Positions 7,756-14,350 of a stretch of DNA of 28,898 bases are shown here, one piece after another. A program made the position numbers and the translations under genes. This stretch comes from DASZKW01 sp035552775 (GTDB lineage Bacteria; Actinomycetota; Acidimicrobiia; Acidimicrobiales; Palsa-688), in assembly GCA_035552775.1 (NCBI GenBank), contig DASZKW010000027.1, forward strand, positions 1-28,898. Direction: 5' to 3'. Each line of letters begins with the position of its first letter. Position 1 is the first letter of the stretch. A model generated the notes under the pieces. The model made no database searches and had not been told where the DNA came from. It was given only the letters and a program-made list of their open reading frames with translations.

Positions 7756-8658
7756 TTACCCGGTGCGCTCCCACAGCTTGATCCCGCCCAATATTCCGGC
7801 GTTGTTGTCGACGAGGGTGACACTGTCGGGCAGGTCGATCGTCACCCGGACTGAGTTGCCCCCGCCGACATAGCAGTGGTCGAAGAAAGTCAAGGCCCGC
7901 ACCGCCTCGATCGCCTCGGCGACCCTTGCGTTCCATTTCTTCTTGCCCGCCGACTCGTAGGCCGCCTCTCCGACCGCCTCGTTGTAGGTCTTGCCCTTGA
8001 GGAACGGGTGCTGCGCCAGCTCGATGTGGGGTAGCAGCCTGCCCTCGTAGAACATGGCGCTGCCGAAACCGGTCCCGAGAGTCAGCACCACCTCCAGCCC
8101 GTCGCCCTTGATGACCGCCGAGCCCTGGAGGTCGGCGTCGTTGGCCACCCGGGTCGGCTTGTCCAGGGCCACGCTGAGCGAGCGTTGCAGGTCGAAGCCG
8201 GCCCACGCCTCGGTGAGCTCCTTGTTCGGCTTGCCGCCCGGTCCCTTCGGGGAGACGAAATGCGGGGCGGAGATGATGTGGCCGGCGCGCACCATGCCCG
8301 GGAACCCGACCGAGATGCGGTCGTAGGGGGGCAGCCCCCGGGTGAGGTCGGCGATCGCGGTGATCAGCCTCTTCGGGGTGAGCGGGTAAGGCGTGGGTAC
8401 CCGAACCTTGTCGTGCTCCATCTTGCCCTCGGTGTCGAGGACCGACGCCTTCAGTCCCGTGCCCCCCACGTCGACCGCCAACGTGTTCAGCGGCGCAGGG
8501 TCCGAAGCCGGGGCCGCTGGGGGCTTGCCCCGCCGTGAGGGGGTCGTCGCCGTTGCCGGCGTGGCGCGGGCCCTGGGAACTCGGGAGCCCGCGCCCGGCG
8601 CGCTGGTAGCGCCGGCAGCGGGTGGTGTGGGGGCCTGCGACCTCGGTGCTGGGGCCAT
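7756..8658 (-). CDS. ROK-family sugar kinase, probable polyphosphate/ATP glucokinase
   Basis: The 300-aa protein has the ROK phosphate-1 motif LAVDVGGTGLKASVLD and the active-site region SVGFPGMVRAGHI. It also has NDADLQGSAV and LTLGTGFGSAMFYEGRLL. It therefore probably phosphorylates glucose with ATP or polyphosphate. Where classic ROK kinases have EXGH and a Cys zinc cluster, this protein has ELAQHPFLKGKTYNEAVG and no Cys cluster. A ROK subgroup annotated as polyphosphate glucokinase-like has a similar HPF-KGKTY segment. The ATG at 8658 gives a 57-residue Ala/Pro/Thr-rich leader before the domain. A later start is possible but I see no good codon. It converges with the ABC permease and diverges from the sigma gene. 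Confidence 0.8.
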   Translation of the reverse strand: MAPAPRSQAPTPPAAGATSAPGAGSRVPRARATPATATTPSRRGKPPAAPASDPAPLNTLAVDVGGTGLKASVLDTEGKMEHDKVRVPTPYPLTPKRLITAIADLTRGLPPYDRISVGFPGMVRAGHIISAPHFVSPKGPGGKPNKELTEAWAGFDLQRSLSVALDKPTRVANDADLQGSAVIKGDGLEVVLTLGTGFGSAMFYEGRLLPHIELAQHPFLKGKTYNEAVGEAAYESAGKKKWNARVAEAIEAVRALTFFDHCYVGGGNSVRVTIDLPDSVTLVDNNAGILGGIKLWERTG

Positions 8659-8819
8659 AGGCCGCAACCCTAGTGCTCCCTCCAAGAGCCTTGGCTCGCT
8701 TGTCGTCGGTAGATTTTCGGCCGTCTTTGTTCCTCTTCGGCCCAAGCCGAGCACGCTCAGGTGTTGTGTGAAGGCACCAGGCGGCCCCCGCGACCAGCGC
8801 GGGCCCGGCTCGTCGTTGA

Positions 8820-9377
8820 ATGGAGGCAATGAGGTCACGCGGCGGGTTCGACGACGCCTACGTGGGACTTTTCGCCACCGCAGAGCGCGTCGCCGGGTGC
8901 GTCCTCGGGGAGGGGCCGGCGGCGGAGAGGATCGCGACCGAAACCCTCGCCCGGTCCCTCGCGTCGTGGGCACGCGTCCGGCGCCACCCCGACTTGTGGG
9001 TGACCAAGACGGCCACCGACCTGGCGCTCGACTCGGTGACCCGTAAGCGGCGCGCCGAGCCCTCCATGGGCAAAGCCGCCGGCGTGGTGCGCCGAGATGG
9101 GGATACGGAGGGGCGGGTCGGGGATGGCGGGGAGGGGCGGGCGCGCCCCCTGGGCCGGGACGACGTCCTGGAAGGGCTCCGCCACCTATCACGCCGCCAG
9201 GCCCGGGTCGTGGCGCTGCACTACCTTGTGGGGTTGGAGGACGCCGAGGTCGCGGAGGTCCTCGGCGTCGGCGAAGAGGTGGTGCAGACAGAGTTGGGGA
9301 AAGGCTTGGAAGTGTTACGAGCGCGCTTGCTGGTGGACGCCAAGGAGGTCGACAGTGACACCGCCGAACCTGCCTGA
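8820..9377 (+). CDS. ECF-like RNA polymerase sigma factor
   Basis: The 185-aa protein has a region-2-like N-terminus: FDDAYVGLFATAERVAGCVL, then a helix with ETLARSLASWARVRRHP, WVTKTATDLALD and a basic RKRR. A Gly/Arg-rich linker (about 85-115) follows. Then comes a clear region 4: VLEGLRHLSRRQARVVALHY and LEDAEVAEVLGVGEEVVQTE. Region 2 is degenerate, so a sigma-like regulator is also possible. An in-frame stop sits directly before the ATG at 8820, so the start cannot lie further upstream. The end overlaps the next gene by 23 bp, which suggests that the downstream membrane protein controls it. The 161-bp divergent gap before it holds its promoter, but I see no certain motif. Confidence 0.78.
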   Translation: MEAMRSRGGFDDAYVGLFATAERVAGCVLGEGPAAERIATETLARSLASWARVRRHPDLWVTKTATDLALDSVTRKRRAEPSMGKAAGVVRRDGDTEGRVGDGGEGRARPLGRDDVLEGLRHLSRRQARVVALHYLVGLEDAEVAEVLGVGEEVVQTELGKGLEVLRARLLVDAKEVDSDTAEPA

Positions 9378-11022
9378 CGGTGACGAGGGCAGGTCCCCTG
9401 AGCCCATCACCACCGCGTTCCATCCCCTCGTGCCCGCGGCAGAGGCCGTGCCCGCGGCAGAGGCCGTGCCCGCGGCAGCGGCGGTGGCCGGGGTCGTCGG
9501 CTTGGCCCCTGGGGCTACCTCGGCTGTATCGGCTCCCCCGTCTCCCGCGGCCGGCCGGGCCATGGCCCACCTGGGACGGGTGCGCCGGCGGGCGGCCGAG
9601 CTGCGCTGGCGTCGACTGATCACCGGGGTCGCCGCCTTGGTGGTGGCGGCCGCCCTGGCCCTTGTCGTCCCCATGGCCACCGGTCCCGGAGACAACACCG
9701 CCAAGTTGTCGGTGGGCGAGGGCACACCGACGACGTCGACCACGGCTGCGCCGCAGGCTCCTTACCCGATGCCGGTGCGCTCCGCCCCCTCCCCGGCGCA
9801 CACGGGCGTACCCGTGGCCACGGCGTCGACGCTCGCCACCCCGAGTCCGGTCCGCTCGGCCGCGCTTGGGGCCACGACGACCACCACCGCAGTCCGGGGG
9901 CCGGGCTCCGGACCACCGGGGCCGGCGAGCACCCCCTTCGCCGTGGGAGCGGTCGGAGGCGTCAGCGCCGCGCAGTGGTGGGTCCTAGGGTCGAACCAGG
10001 CCTGTGCCGGGTCGAGCCTGTGCCTGCTCCACACCGTCGACGCGGGGGTGAGCTACACCGCCGTTCCCGGTCCCCCCGGAGCGGCCTTCTCGGCGCCGGC
10101 CAGCGGCGCGAGCGTGCCGGCGACGTCGGTCGGCCACATCACGTTCGCCGACGGGACCCACGGCTATGCCTGGGGTCCCGGGCTGTGGGCGACCGACGAC
10201 GGCGGGTCCACCTGGACGCAACCGCTCGGGCTCGCTCGAGTCGACGACTTGGCGGTCGGGGCGGCGGGCGCCGGCTACGCCCTGGTCGGCAGCTGCACGA
10301 CCCAGCCGGCGCCAGGGTGCGAGTACCTGGTCAAGCTGGTTCCGCTGGGCACCGGTGACGGGGTGAGCACCTACCACCTGTCGCTGCCGCCGGAGACGGC
10401 GACGTCGCCGAGTGGCGTGACCGCTCCGGCCCCTCCTGTCGCACTTGCGGTCCTGGCGTCGACCGCCGGGGACCACGTGTGGGTCGGGTTCTCCGACGCC
10501 GGAGGGCTCGAGTACTCCGGCGACGGGGGCCACTCGTTCAGCGTTGCAGCCCAGCCGTCGTGTGCCGGTCCGGGCGCCGTAGCCGGAGGTGCGATGGGTG
10601 CCCTGGTCGCGCCGGACAGCAACGACGTGTGGGCGCTGTGCGGGACCGGCGACGCCGGGTACATCCCGTGGTACTCCAGCGACGGTGGCAGCACCTTCCA
10701 GGCGGACGGCCAGACGCCACCACGGCCCGTCGGCGCTGGCGCGCCCTTGGCTGCCGATCCGGCGGGCGAGGTGTGCACCGTGGGCACGACCGGCGCCGGG
10801 GGGGACGTCTTGGAATGCGCGGCCGGCCCGGGTGCATCCTTCGCGGCAGTGCTCTCAGCCCCCGCCTCCGCACGGATCAGCCAGGTGGCGCTGGTAACTT
10901 CCGGGGCGGTGACCACCGGTTTGGCCGTCGTCGCCGGCTCGCCGGCGTCCGGGTCGTCGGCCAAGTTGTACATATCGGTCGGTGGGGGATGGAAGGCCGC
11001 GACGGTGGCGGCGACCGGGTGA
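9355..11022 (+). CDS. Membrane-anchored Asp-box beta-propeller protein, candidate regulator of the overlapping sigma factor
   Basis: The start is fixed by a near-perfect Shine-Dalgarno (AAGGAGG, 9342-9348) before the GTG at 9355. The 555-aa product has about 85 cytoplasmic residues and one membrane helix (about 87-106, LITGVAALVVAAALALVVP). A Thr/Pro/Ala-rich stalk and a large outside domain follow. The outside part has at least four Asp-box/BNR-like repeats: HTVDAGVSYTA, ATDDGGSTWTQ, YSGDGGHSFSV and YSSDGGSTFQA. These are typical of a beta-propeller. Overlap with the sigma gene suggests a sensor or anti-sigma role, but I see no HXXXCXXC zinc anti-sigma motif. The cytoplasmic part includes an 18-bp repeat encoding VPAAEA. 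Confidence 0.8.
   Translation: MTPPNLPDGDEGRSPEPITTAFHPLVPAAEAVPAAEAVPAAAAVAGVVGLAPGATSAVSAPPSPAAGRAMAHLGRVRRRAAELRWRRLITGVAALVVAAALALVVPMATGPGDNTAKLSVGEGTPTTSTTAAPQAPYPMPVRSAPSPAHTGVPVATASTLATPSPVRSAALGATTTTTAVRGPGSGPPGPASTPFAVGAVGGVSAAQWWVLGSNQACAGSSLCLLHTVDAGVSYTAVPGPPGAAFSAPASGASVPATSVGHITFADGTHGYAWGPGLWATDDGGSTWTQPLGLARVDDLAVGAAGAGYALVGSCTTQPAPGCEYLVKLVPLGTGDGVSTYHLSLPPETATSPSGVTAPAPPVALAVLASTAGDHVWVGFSDAGGLEYSGDGGHSFSVAAQPSCAGPGAVAGGAMGALVAPDSNDVWALCGTGDAGYIPWYSSDGGSTFQADGQTPPRPVGAGAPLAADPAGEVCTVGTTGAGGDVLECAAGPGASFAAVLSAPASARISQVALVTSGAVTTGLAVVAGSPASGSSAKLYISVGGGWKAATVAATG
9430..9483 (+). repeat. 18-bp tandem repeat encoding VPAAEA
   Basis: Two perfect copies of GTGCCCGCGGCAGAGGCC (9430-9447, 9448-9465) are followed by a third with two changes (9466-9483). 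They lie in the cytoplasmic N-terminal part of the propeller protein and keep its frame. Confidence 0.9.
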
Positions 11023-11114
11023 GCCTTACCATGATTTCCCTCCCCTGAACAGCCCGATGGTGGTTTGATGGTGTAGCGCCGGTAGGTTCAGGCGCTGCCC
11101 GGGGAGGGGTAGGG

Positions 11115-11498
11115 ATGGAAGCGAATAAAGGTGATCGGGACTCCGACCGAGGTACTGACATGTCGACGCGCGACGATGTGAGCCTTTCCGCTCGAGAACG
11201 CCAGGTTCTAGCCCACCTAGAGGCGCGGGTCCGCACCGAGGACCCCGCTCTGGCGGCGCGCCTGCGGGGGCGCAGATGGCGGGCGATCGTCGACCGCACG
11301 AGCGACTGGCACCTGCCCGAACACACCCCCGGCGTCGGGCCCTTGGTCTTCATGTTCGGCCTGGTGATCACCGTATTTGCCATCACGAACGGGATATGGC
11401 TGTCCGTCCTCGGCATCGCCATAACTGTCGTGGGAGGCTGCGCCATGGGGAAGACCCTGCGCGAGCGGCTGGGCGCGGACCAAGACCCTGGCGACTGA
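11115..11498 (+). CDS. DUF3040-domain membrane protein
   Basis: The 127-aa actinobacterial protein has the DUF3040 N-terminal pattern (LSARERQVLAHLEARVRTED, then PALAARLRGRRW) and two membrane helices (about 75-95 and 97-115: GPLVFMFGLVITVFAI and WLSVLGIAITVVGGCAMG). The role is unknown. It is a small inner-membrane protein, common as a single gene. The ATG at 11115 lies just after GGGGAGGGGTAGGG. The ATG at 11160, behind CGAGG, would give a 112-aa protein closer to the usual start. The 92-bp gap before it shows no strong signal. Confidence 0.82.
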   Translation: MEANKGDRDSDRGTDMSTRDDVSLSARERQVLAHLEARVRTEDPALAARLRGRRWRAIVDRTSDWHLPEHTPGVGPLVFMFGLVITVFAITNGIWLSVLGIAITVVGGCAMGKTLRERLGADQDPGD

Positions 11499-11501
11499 CC
11501 C

Positions 11502-11520
11502 GCCCGGGTGGCCACCGGGC
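11502..11520 (+). terminator. Possible hairpin terminator after the DUF3040 gene
   Basis: Three bases after the stop, GCCCGGGTGG and CCACCGGGC form a compact GC stem with one bulged base around GTGGCCAC. There is no T-run, as is often the case in high-GC actinobacteria. The remaining 150 bp before sqdB show only the Shine-Dalgarno GCGGAG of that gene. Confidence 0.35.
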
Positions 11521-11670
11521 CAGTCCGTGGAGTTCTCGGGGATAGCGAACCGCGTCACCTAGGCTGACCTCTCAGCCAACGTTCAGGCAGCTGCGGTAAA
11601 ACGCTCAGGACCGTCTCACGGGGCGTGCCGGTGTGGTGCAGTCCTTGTCCCCCAACTAGCGGAGTCTTGC

Positions 11671-12840
11671 ATGCGCATCTTGGTCCTCGGTGGTGACGGG
11701 TATCTCGGCTGGCCGAGCGCCATGCACCTGTCTGCGGTTGGTCACGACGTCGCGGTGGCCGACAATTTCGTGCGCCGCACGTACGACGACGAGCTGGGCG
11801 TGGCCAGCTTGGTGCCCATTGCCCCGCTCTACGAGCGTGTGTCCACGTGGAGCGACCTAACGGGAAGGACCATCAAGGTCTACCCCGGAGACCTGTGTGA
11901 CGCGGCGTTCGTGCACGCCATGGTCGGTGACTTCCGGCCCGAGGCCATCGTGCACTACGCCGAACAGCGCTCCGCGCCGTACTCCATGATCGATCAGAAG
12001 CACGCGGTGTACACCCAGACCAACAACGTGGTCGGCACCCTCAATCTCTTGTACGCCATCGCGGATGTCGACAAGGACATCCACCTGGTCAAGCTGGGCA
12101 CGATGGGGGAGTACGGCACTCCCAACATCGACATCGAGGAGGGCTGGCTCACCGTAAACCACAAGGGCCGGACCGACACGATGCTGTACCCCAAGCGGCC
12201 CGGGTCGTTCTACCACCTCTCCAAGGTGCACGACAGCCACAACATCGAGTTCGCGTGCAGGATCTGGGGTCTGCGAGCAACGGATCTCAACCAGGGGATC
12301 GTCTACGGGGTCGAGACGGACCAGACCTCGCTCGACCCACGCCTCGCCACCCGGTTCGACTATGACGGTGTGTTCGGGACCGTGCTCAACCGTATGGTTA
12401 TCCAAGCGGTGCTCGGCCATCCCCTGAGCGTGTACGGCAGCGGCGGCCAGACCCGTGGCCTGATCAACATCGTCGACACCGTGGAATGCATCCGCCTCAG
12501 CGCCGAGAATCCCGCAGAGCCGGGGGAGTTCCGGGTGTTCAACCAGTTCACCGAACAGCTGTCCGTGCGTGACATCGCCGACACTGTCGCCCAGGCCTAC
12601 CCGGGGCCCTGCACCGTGGAAGAGATCGACAACCCCAGGGTGGAAGCCGAAAGCCACTACTACCGAGCTGCCCATACCCGCCTGCTCGACCTCGGTCTGG
12701 TGCCCCACCTGCTGAACGAAACGCTCATCGACTCATTGTTCGCGGTGGTGGAGCACCACAAGGAGAGGGTGAACGCGACAGCCATCCGACCCACGGTTCG
12801 CTGGCGGGCGACCTCGAGCGAACTTGCTTGGACGACTTGA
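11671..12840 (+). CDS. sqdB: UDP-sulfoquinovose synthase
   Basis: This enzyme makes UDP-sulfoquinovose from UDP-glucose and sulfite using bound NAD+. The 389-aa short-chain dehydrogenase/epimerase-type protein has the Rossmann motif GGDGYLGWP (8-16). It has family-specific SQD1/SqdB segments: YAEQRSAPYSMID, KLGTMGEYGTPNIDIEEGW, and YPKRPGSFYHLSKVHDSHNI with the catalytic Tyr and Lys. It also has ATDLNQGIVYGV and YGSGGQTRGLINI. The start at 11671 follows GCGGAG with a 7-nt spacer. No sulfolipid synthase of the SqdX type is visible nearby. Instead, glycan-type transferases follow, so the sugar may serve a surface glycan rather than, or besides, the membrane lipid SQDG. Confidence 0.93.
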   Translation: MRILVLGGDGYLGWPSAMHLSAVGHDVAVADNFVRRTYDDELGVASLVPIAPLYERVSTWSDLTGRTIKVYPGDLCDAAFVHAMVGDFRPEAIVHYAEQRSAPYSMIDQKHAVYTQTNNVVGTLNLLYAIADVDKDIHLVKLGTMGEYGTPNIDIEEGWLTVNHKGRTDTMLYPKRPGSFYHLSKVHDSHNIEFACRIWGLRATDLNQGIVYGVETDQTSLDPRLATRFDYDGVFGTVLNRMVIQAVLGHPLSVYGSGGQTRGLINIVDTVECIRLSAENPAEPGEFRVFNQFTEQLSVRDIADTVAQAYPGPCTVEEIDNPRVEAESHYYRAAHTRLLDLGLVPHLLNETLIDSLFAVVEHHKERVNATAIRPTVRWRATSSELAWTT

Positions 12841-12918
12841 CTCACCCAGGGCAGGCGCTCGGGGACCAGGGCGCAGGATCCCTCCTCCGAGCATCCACGT
12901 GACCGCCGCTTCTGGTAG

Positions 12919-13848
12919 ATGACGGCTGTCCCGACGACGCGCCCATCCCGCGTCGCATCGTTGGAGGATGCCGAGCGTCTCGCCGTAAGCGACTTCCTCG
13001 ATGCCCACCCGGGCGGCACCGGCGCTCCTGTGGCGGTCGTGGTGGCCGCATACGACGAGGAGGCGACGGTAGCCGAGGTCGTGCGCTCCGTCCCCGCCAG
13101 CGCCGCCGGCCTGGCCACGGAGGTCATCGTGGTCGTCGATGGTGCCACCGACTCCACGGCTCCCGAGGCGGCCGGAGCGGGGGCGCTCGTGTGTGAGGTA
13201 CCCGTCAACCGGGGTCAGGGCGCCGCCCTTCGCCTCGGCTACCACCTGGCCCGCCTGCGTGGCGCCGACGTCATCGCCACCCTCGACGCCGACGGTCAGT
13301 ACGATCCCGCGGAGCTCGACGCCGTGGTAGGGCCGATCGTCGCTGGCCAGGCGGACTTCGTCACCGGCTCACGTCGACTCGGCACCGAGCTCACCACCGA
13401 CGGTGCCAGGCACGCCGGCGTCGTAGTGTTCGCTGCCCTGATCAGCGTCATGATCGGTCGGCGTATCACCGACCCGGCTTGTGGGCTGCGCGCCATGCGC
13501 GCCGATGTCAGCGCGGAGGTGACCCTCGATCAGCCGCAGTACCAGGCTGGCGAGTTGTTGATCAGCGCCGCGCTGGCCGGCTACCGGGTGACCGAGGTGG
13601 CGATCACCATGCGCCCCCGCGAAGCCGGCGTCACCAAGAAGGGCGGCAACTTTCTCTACGGGGTCCGCTTCGGCGGGGCGATCTTGAAGACGTGGTGGCG
13701 TGACCGGGTTCGCGCCCGTCCACATGACCGTCGCGTCCTCGCCTTCGGCCGAGGCCGGAGCAGATTACGCATAATCCGCGACCACAAGCACGCCAAGGTG
13801 CTCGGAGGGAGCGCTACCCGGCCGGTTCCGGACGCCGGCGTTCGGTGA
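12919..13848 (+). CDS. Family 2 glycosyltransferase, polyprenyl-phosphate sugar synthase type
   Basis: The 309-aa GT-A protein starts its catalytic domain at PVAVVVAAYDEEATVAEVV. It has IVVVDGATDST, VNRGQGAALRLGYHLA and the metal-binding DADGQYDP. Then come FVTGSRRLG, ITDPACGLRAMR, and QYQAGELLISAALAGYRVTE. This is the pattern of dolichyl/undecaprenyl-phosphate hexose synthases, which load a sugar onto a lipid phosphate on the inner face. It has no C-terminal membrane helices. The basic tail may touch the membrane. The nearby GtrA and GT-C genes fit a load-flip-transfer module. The last 35 bp overlap the converging gtrA-like gene. The 78-bp gap after sqdB has no clear ribosome site. Confidence 0.88.
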   Translation: MTAVPTTRPSRVASLEDAERLAVSDFLDAHPGGTGAPVAVVVAAYDEEATVAEVVRSVPASAAGLATEVIVVVDGATDSTAPEAAGAGALVCEVPVNRGQGAALRLGYHLARLRGADVIATLDADGQYDPAELDAVVGPIVAGQADFVTGSRRLGTELTTDGARHAGVVVFAALISVMIGRRITDPACGLRAMRADVSAEVTLDQPQYQAGELLISAALAGYRVTEVAITMRPREAGVTKKGGNFLYGVRFGGAILKTWWRDRVRARPHDRRVLAFGRGRSRLRIIRDHKHAKVLGGSATRPVPDAGVR

Positions 13849-14284
13849 AAATAACCATCTCGTAGACGGCGAACTTGGCGACGAAGAGGACCCCGTACGT
13901 CGCCAGGTACGCAGCTGTCACCATGATCACCCGGATGGTGTGGTCATGAGTCAGGCTGTGAACCCAATGGTTGACCCAACCGGTAGCAACGGCCGCGGCC
14001 ACCAGGCTGACGACCGACGTGAGGGCGTAGCCGGCGACCTCGCGACGGAAATTGAGACGACCGGTGCGCCGCCAGGCCCAGCGCCGGTTGAGGGTCCAGT
14101 TGGGGATGGCCCCGGCGACGAAGGCGATGACCGTGGAGGGGGTCGTGCCCAGACCGCCTCCGAAGCATGCGGCGAAGGCGATCTCACTCACCACTGCGGC
14201 GACGATCGACCCGATGGTGTAGCGGGTGGCCCGCCCGGCGAGGGGCGAGCGGCGCAGAGCCAGGTACCTCCGCGAAAGCCCCAC
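13814..14284 (-). CDS. GtrA-family membrane protein (putative lipid-linked sugar flippase)
   Basis: The 156-aa protein has four membrane helices: GSIVAAVVSEIAFAACFGGG; STVIAFVAGAIPNWTLNRRW with the conserved N-x-x-x-N-R-x-W motif; ALTSVVSLVAAAVATGW; and MVTAAYLATYGVLFVAKFAV. GtrA proteins are thought to move polyprenyl-phosphate sugars across the membrane. The GTG at 14284 was chosen because the family starts a few residues before the first helix and a -10-like TAGGCT lies 7 nt upstream, fitting a leaderless message. A longer in-frame reading to 14473 covers the divergent gene and is not protein-like. Confidence 0.85.
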   Translation of the reverse strand: MGLSRRYLALRRSPLAGRATRYTIGSIVAAVVSEIAFAACFGGGLGTTPSTVIAFVAGAIPNWTLNRRWAWRRTGRLNFRREVAGYALTSVVSLVAAAVATGWVNHWVHSLTHDHTIRVIMVTAAYLATYGVLFVAKFAVYEMVIFTERRRPEPAG

Positions 14285-14290
14285 GAACGT

Positions 14291-14301
14291 CAGCCTAGGG
14301 T
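14291..14301. promoter_or_regulatory. Overlapping divergent -10 candidates on a CCTAGG palindrome
   Basis: On the minus strand TAGGCT (14297-14292) ends 7 nt before the gtrA-like GTG. On the plus strand TAGGGT (14296-14301) points to the GT-C gene. They share the CCTAGG core, so the two transcripts would compete. No clear -35 is seen on either side. This is inference from the TANNNT pattern. Confidence 0.35.
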
Positions 14302-14350
14302 CCTTGCAAAGGTTGCCGAAGGGGGCCCCAGTGGCGGCCTGCGCCGGGCA

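Noticed and set aside
8659..9801. N-terminal extension of the ROK kinase frame to 9801
   Set aside because: The extension is Arg/Pro/Gly-rich and runs antisense to the sigma and propeller genes. The ATG at 8658 is the better start.
12841..12918. Hairpin-like GCTCGGGGA / TCCTCCGAGC pairing after sqdB as a terminator
   Set aside because: The arms are imperfect and there is no T-run. The short gap and same direction suggest that sqdB and the GT2 gene are co-transcribed.
13940..14350. Upstream extension of the GT-C frame
   Set aside because: It lies antisense to the gtrA-like gene, whose helices and N-x-x-x-N-R-x-W motif are clear. The extension has no signal or domain.
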